Under the pieces are notes generated by a model. The model was not told where the DNA came from. It ran no database searches and saw only the letters and a program-made list of their open reading frames with translations. A stretch of 35,085 nt of DNA, taken from positions 160,317 through 195,401 of the forward strand of contig NW_003114956.1 in the NCBI RefSeq assembly GCF_000003605.2, written 5' to 3'. Below, one piece after another: positions 29,586 to 35,085 of this stretch; the stretch's first letter is position 1; the number at the start of each line of letters is the position of its first letter. The stretch comes from Saccoglossus kowalevskii. Its lineage: Eukaryota > Hemichordata > Enteropneusta > Harrimaniidae. The translations under genes were made by a program, and so were the position numbers.

Positions 29586-31633
29586 TTCTTCTTCTATTAT
29601 TTCCTCTGTTTGTTCTCAACAAATCCCTCCAAGTTTCTCATAGTCAACCTTTTAACTACAGTTTATTTCTGTTAAAAAGTACTTTAAAACTGAAATTTTG
29701 TGGCAATTTTAAATATTTTATAGTGGTCCAAAATAGCAGGAAATCACAGCCACTTTTGCAAAATCTCTCAAAATTTTTTTTTTTTTATTTAGCAGAATAT
29801 GATTATACAATTTATTTCTGGCTCATATATTTTGTGAAGTATAGTAAATTATTTATGATAAAGTCTCAAAAACTCTATTATTGCTTCCTTTTGTGTGACT
29901 TTGCTGAGATTGTCTATTTACACTATGAGTAGTCAATTCAGAAATGCTTCAACTTCTGATTGGTAAAAAATCTATTTGACGTCCCCGCTAATGTGTGCAT
30001 ACAAACACTAGCAACCACCTCTTGTAAACATTGACGGCTCCTTTACTTGCCTGGTGTGACCTCTGTCCTTAGGAAGTTATCGGTTGCTAAGACGATGATG
30101 ATGTTCTCTTCAAAAGTGTCAGTAATCGGGTGTTGTTGTTATGTCTGTATTATAACCATGAAATTACCATACTTTCGAATTCTGTTCAAGAATAACAATT
30201 TCTCTCGGCATGTCGCTTGGGGGCTTTCAAGCCGCTACTTAGAAAATTTTATCACTGGTGTGGTGTTGCCACGTTGCCAGTGATGTTGACAGATAGATAA
30301 CTGTTTTCCATCATAGACATTTCTTCATGCATTTTTATCCTAGCATTTCCAAATAAAGGATCTTGATGATAAAATTGAAAAATTATTATTAATTAACAGT
30401 AGAATATGAGCATTTCCTACAACTTCATCTCAAAAAATTATCCCACTTTGGTTTTTGATGCAAAATCATTAATTTGAAAAAGTATCAAAATATTAATATA
30501 TTATTTATATACTAAAATTTTTGTCCTTGATCTGTTTCAATTATTTCATGGAGGTCACTTGAAAATTTTTTGTTGATGGAAAATTTTGACATATCTGTTA
30601 ATTACTAACTTCAATGGTTAATTAAAAATCAATCTTTATAGACAAGCTGTTATAGATATTGTCCACCTCTCCATTAAAATGTATACATGCTCTTATGTTT
30701 TCTGTTCTCCCTCCCCCTTCATATATATGGTACTATTTATTTTGTTTTGACACTAATAAGTTGACAGACCATTGGATTGCATACTAAATGTATTCGAGTC
30801 TGATAAGGATGCGAGGCAACAGGAGATCAGACTTGCCCTTAGTGTTGGCGTTACTCCAGTATCTGTGTTAATCATTGACAGGCTCTTGTTTTTAAGTTGA
30901 TTGATGTGACATTGTTAGCTATACCTATACCATTGATGTACTGTTAAAGAGTTTTATATAGAGATGATAGAGAGTTCAAAGTTCAACTTATTTGTGGGCT
31001 TTTGAAAGAACATGGCTGACACTACGATCGGTCTTTCCCATAAACTGGTCTTAAACAGGTGTTTCTGGTGTTGGTTGAGGTGGAGATTACACAAATTGAC
31101 TGATATGACTTGTGTGTAATGCGTCAATAAATTATTCGTTTTTAACCTGTTAAAAATATGTCTGAATGTTGAACCAATGTTTGAAAATGACTTTATAGTA
31201 AGTATCATATGCACTTTACATTATATGTAAATAAATTGTGTCACTGGTCAAATTTTAATGATCTAGCATAAAATAAATATGGTTTTGCATTTTTATTTTC
31301 ATGTTTTGTTGAATTTGTCCAATTTTACCCAAAAAGATCAGTAACTTGAATTTTCATACTAGGTTGATTTGTATCTGTTCATAGTACACTAGGCAACCTG
31401 TACACATAGGTGTGTGTATAGCCAAGGGGGGAGGGGGTGACATCGTAAATGGATTTGGGGTTGTTAGGTGTTAACAGTGTAGAGGTAAAGGGGTCAATTG
31501 TGATGGATTGATTAATGTCTTGACTTTAATAGCTCTCACATAGTTGGCATTCAATTACAAATTTTGGTCACACCTATGTACAATAACAATTCATTTTCAC
31601 TGTGTTTTAATTCCACGAATTTGTCAAGGAAAC
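29586..31633. other. No firm gene; two short frames
   Basis: AT-rich apart from a G+C-richer patch at 30000-30290 (next entry). The minus frame 30954-31214 and the plus frame 29723-29932 are featureless. Confidence 0.5.
30047..30283 (+). CDS. Small open frame in a G+C-richer patch, unrecognised
   Basis: A frame of about 78 codons (ending VVLPRCQ and a stop) lies in a patch with more CpG than its surroundings. The translation has a hydrophobic, cysteine-bearing stretch (VSVIGCCCYVCIITM) that could be a membrane segment, then a basic tail. No family is recognised. The start is not ATG, so a real protein would need an upstream exon. Nearby repeated GTTGCCA words (around 30265-30280) resemble RFX half-sites. 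It could equally be an uncoded regulatory patch. Confidence 0.18.
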   Translation: MPGVTSVLRKLSVAKTMMMFSSKVSVIGCCCYVCIITMKLPYFRILFKNNNFSRHVAWGLSSRYLENFITGVVLPRCQ

Positions 31634-31733
31634 AATTGTATTGTTATTTTACGTGGGTTTGATTTAGCGGATTTTAATTGTCACCGAAAATAGTGAAATT
31701 AAAACCCAAGGAATATTTAATGAATTTACAGTA
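31634..31733. mobile_element. Possible family 5 MITE, TACTGTA end
   Basis: The right end read on the minus strand begins TACTGTAAATTCATTAAATA, then TCCTTGGGTTTTAATTTCAC. The left half contains the diverged inverse partner CGTGGGTTTGATTTAGCGGA. The centre (TTTTAATT...AATTAAAA) folds back. About 100 bp. The left terminus is uncertain. Confidence 0.45.
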
Positions 31734-32418
31734 CAATCTATATTTTTTTTATATAGTAAAGTACCGAGAATTTGAGAACAATTTGATTGGTCAAAAAATC
31801 TGTGAAAACACTGTCATTGAAGATTTAGCATTACTGGCCAAATACCATAACATGAATGTTTTGCATCTGTGCCAGGGCTCTAAAAACAAATAGTCTCAGA
31901 GATTGGACAGTTGTCACTGCGTCAGATTTATCGATGGTACACCGGCACACTATGATAACATTTCCACCAACCAGGGTGTGTGAGTTAGACACAATATTTC
32001 ATGCATTGTCCTACACTAACTCGTAATGTACTACAACAAGATTGCTTATAAGCCATGAATAGTTATTATAAATATTTTATAAATTTCAAATGACGGTAAA
32101 AAAAGAACTTAACCGAACACAACACTTTAGAGGAAGTATGCCACTCATAGAATATATTCTGCATACATGACAGTAAATCGACCAAAGCTTGTAGAGTAAT
32201 CATTATTACCGAATGGCCAATGAAAACCATTTCATTTCATGGATCAAAGCATGAGGGTTTCCCAGGGTAAATGTTTTATATATATTTTATAAATTTCCAT
32301 AAAAGCCATCCATGTTTGAATATAAACCTGCTAATGCTGTTTTTTACATTCATTTTGAATATCCATAGGTGCTTTCGGCATGAGTTGTGTAAACGGGGTG
32401 TACATGTACATTTAATAA
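31734..32418. other. No supported gene
   Basis: AT-rich unique sequence; the short frame 31678-31893 starts inside the MITE-like stretch and has no features. Confidence 0.55.
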
Positions 32419-32632
32419 TACTGTGGAATACTTTATTTTCGCTGGAATTAATTTTCGCTGAAAAGGCTTTTTAAGCGTTTTGTATGGAATTTATTTTCAC
32501 TGATTTTTGATGAGTTTAATGTGAAATATAGGAAAAAAAAAGTATATTCGCTGGATTTTATTTTCACGGAATCATCCCTTCAGCGAAAATAGTGAAAATA
32601 AATTCCAAGCAAAAATAAAATATTCTACAGTA
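32419..32632 (+). mobile_element. Family 1 MITE, copy H
   Basis: Begins TACTGTGGAATACTTTATTT and ends AAAATAAAATATTCTACAGTA region; 214 bp with both TA edges. Among the best-preserved copies, close to copy A and the reverse of copy F. Confidence 0.88.
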
Positions 32633-33878
32633 GTAGCCAGAGCAAACGATTATATTCTTTTAAGTTTTGATGTGAATGACTCGTTCTTGCTGACTAGTTA
32701 CTGTACCCTGTAGGAAAAATGTAAAAAAAGAATGCTCTCGGACTCCTGTACCTAGTAATGTGTAACCAGGTAATGAAGTCAGTAGCAAAACTGGTTGGTT
32801 GAGCTTTGATATGCTAGGCGGTCAAGCGTCTTTATTATCTTAATTGTAATCAGCCTGTTTACTTCTAACCTTATAATCTGCTAGATCACCAGTCAAGATA
32901 AACAGTTTAAAAATTACATGTCCATTATTTCAAATTTCAAACATTATCGTCAGATGAATAAATTGACGAAGTTAAAAAAATTATACCGGTGTGCAAAGCT
33001 GGTTATCTATGTCGCTACAAGTTCATGATAATTATGTTTCCATGGTGTCAATGTTTTCATAATTCAAATCGTCATTTAAAAATTCATCGCAATTTATCAC
33101 TATCATTTATACTCTGAATAATTACCTAAGCGTGAAAATATTAATAAGAAATACCAGTAGTCATGTTTTTCTGTCAAATGAGGCTGATCGCTTTCACGAG
33201 TTCAATGACTTGTGAGCAGTGACACAGACACATACGTGTATGTACTTTGTATGTCTGTCGAGGAATTTGAATATTATTGAGACTGTTATCGTCTTGTTAC
33301 AAACTTGACGACTTCTCCACAAATCTAAATACTCCATATTGTAGATTTCCTTTTAGATAAAATGATTAACAACCTTCATGTAACCTCAATTTAAGTTTTT
33401 CAAAGAAAGCAAACTTTTCAATAAAAGGTATTCAAGCCCAAAGTTTGACATCAAGTCGTTCGTAGACGAGGATAAATAGAACTCCTTTTATTCAATGTAC
33501 ATGTTTTTCAACCGTAAATATTGTAGAGACATATGTCGGTAGTGATGTCGGCCGATTTACAATGAATCTCCAAGTATGTAAGTTGGTGTCAATCGACTTT
33601 CTAACCTTTTGGACAATTCTTCTGCACTTTATGCCAGTCACAAAGAGTGTTTAGCCAGAGGATACACTTTCACATCTACTCGGTCCAATATACATTTGTA
33701 TACCCTTGTAAAGCTTCAACAATTGCCACGGTAGACTTAACGCTTATTTGGTTAATTACCTTCAACCATTAGTGAATTGATTCCGATGGGCTTTTTTAAT
33801 TATAAATTGTTTTTGAGATATTTGTTTACAATTATATTAGTTGGCTTTCTAACTACTACCAGGTATATTTTCATTATT
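32633..33878. other. No supported gene
   Basis: AT-rich unique sequence with few stretches of simple repeat. I see no frame or repeat of note. Confidence 0.6.
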
Positions 33879-34023
33879 AGAAATGTATCTTAAATAGAAG
33901 CCCTTATCATAAACCAACAATTTCATTTAATGTATGCTGGATCATTAAGATGCGACTCACACCCCAGACATACATCTGTAATTTACATAAGCACATATGT
34001 GTTATTAATAAACAAATACAGTA
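33879..34023 (-). mobile_element. Family 4-like MITE, diverged
   Basis: Read on the minus strand it begins TACTGTATTTGTTTATTAAT and ACACATATGTGC. The far end (TTAGAAATGTATCTTAAATA, GAAGC) is a weak inverse match. It lies 21 bp from family 2 copy B. Confidence 0.4.
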
Positions 34024-34044
34024 TTATAAAAATAAAAGGCATTT

Positions 34045-34443
34045 TTATACATCTGTCACCGTAACGCCAGCAAGTTACAGCATTCCGTAATTTTTCGGTA
34101 TTTTACGAGGTGCTTTCATCCTAACATATAAGGAAATGCGAATTCCAAATATGGAATGATTACTCGCATAAGCGTCCTCTAATAATAAAAACACACATAT
34201 CTGCCATCAGGGTTTGACCGGACTCCACACAAAGAAGTTCGCTGATTCTGTTCCAAACTGTTTGGATTTCGGCATTCCCATGGTGTATCCTTGGCAGGAA
34301 AAGATGTATAATAATAAGGTTATTACGAGAATACCTCAAAGTATGCACTCAGACAGTACGCTGCGCATCGACCTCCGCTACATGTCGGTCGATACTCCAG
34401 CTGTACTGTCTTCGTGCATACTTTGAGGCATTCTCGTAATAAC
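34045..34443 (-). mobile_element. Family 2 element, copy B, with terminal hairpin
   Basis: About 399 bp, the reverse of the element at 10679-10995. It begins TTATACATCTGTCACCG and ends in a large hairpin: GTTATTACGAGAATACCTCA (from 34319) pairs with the inverse arm ending at 34443, through roughly 40 bases with few mismatches. The loop region (34359-34402) has its own small stem ATCGACC/GGTCGAT. CArG box CCAAATATGG at 34145-34154. A 62-codon minus frame is not conserved in copy A. Superfamily unknown. Confidence 0.82.
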
Positions 34444-35085
34444 ATTATAGTATATGCTTTGCAAGCACAAAATATAATTATCAAGACTTCGTCAAATTAG
34501 AAAAATATGGTTTTTGTAGTTATCGTTGACAGCACTTTTGTGACTAATACTGATACAAACTAATTACTTGTTATTACAAGAAATAATCAGGCAGCTGTCT
34601 TTATGTACATACTGTTGAAAACAATGTAAATTAACAGAGAAATAACAATAAATTGTGTAGCAGGGAGATTTTTTCTGCGGATATTCATTCTTCAGACAGG
34701 AGCACACAGTTTTTTTTTCTGGTATCCACAATGAGAATGGTTTTAAGTTCTTGATATACAGACATTAATTATGTATGCAATACGTTTTCGTAAATTTAAC
34801 CCGTGTGACCCGATTTAACGGTTCTTGCTATAAGCCGTAAATTTGTATCATTTAAACCTGCCAGTCGATATCAATGTCAAATTCGTCATTTTTTTATTAT
34901 ATTGAATCATGTTTAACGTTTTCAGCCATGTGTGACTTCAGACATGTATTCAAGATGTTAGCGATTGGATGTCTTGTAATTTCCTACTTTTGAATGTGTC
35001 GAAAACTGAATTTGTGTGCATGTCGTCTCGGAGATTCTCACAAGACTCGTGTCCTTTGTCTAGTATCGCAATTGGTGAAGAATTG
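34444..35085. other. No supported gene
   Basis: AT-rich unique sequence to the right edge; no repeat or frame stands out. Confidence 0.6.

Overview
This window looks like AT-rich, gene-poor nuclear DNA from an invertebrate animal. By eye it is about one third G+C. It has no long open reading frame, no ribosomal or transfer RNA gene and no operon-like layout. It is dense in short palindromic non-autonomous transposons, minisatellites, homopolymer runs and TA/AAT tracts. CpG is not strongly depleted as it would be in a vertebrate. A marine invertebrate, possibly a lophotrochozoan such as a mollusc, is my guess from the repeat style; it is not proven.

Protein-coding content is weak. The best candidate is the left edge (about 18-132 and 273-448): two short exon-like stretches, each with a CxxC pair, phase-compatible across a possible 140-bp intron, the second ending in a good splice donor. 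They faintly resemble the zinc-binding OB-fold region of POT1-type telomere proteins; this is tentative. Other low-confidence exon-like stretches lie at 2027-2272 (+, in a CpG-dense patch with a TCTCGCGAGA promoter motif), 22095-22276 (-), 27974-28137 (+) and 30047-30283 (+). No complete gene can be assembled; the rest is intergenic or intronic.

Mobile DNA dominates. Family 1 is a roughly 200-bp palindromic MITE with TACTGTRGAATACTTT ends (seven near-complete copies, one truncated copy and one fragment). Family 3 (ends TACTGTAAAATCTGTATTAG, three copies), family 4 (ends TACTGTATTTGYTYTAT, four partial or diverged copies) and a possible fifth family share the same TACTGTA end, suggesting one transposase system acting at TA sites. 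Family 2 is a 320-400-bp element present twice in opposite orientation; one copy keeps a terminal hairpin that the other has lost. Single elements include a piggyBac-like MITE with TTAA flanks (22558-22752) and a 294-bp element with 32-33-bp inverted ends and a 10-bp target duplication (11525-11838).

Tandem repeats are clustered. A 44-bp array of 11 copies lies at 15.5-16.0 kb. Between 24.0 and 26.6 kb four unrelated arrays (34 bp, 29 bp, a 39/47-bp higher-order array, and a degenerate 59-bp array) sit one after another. A 17-bp array lies at 28.7 kb. Several isolated hairpins and palindromes (1301, 14365, 21571, 23857, 27520) have no assigned function.
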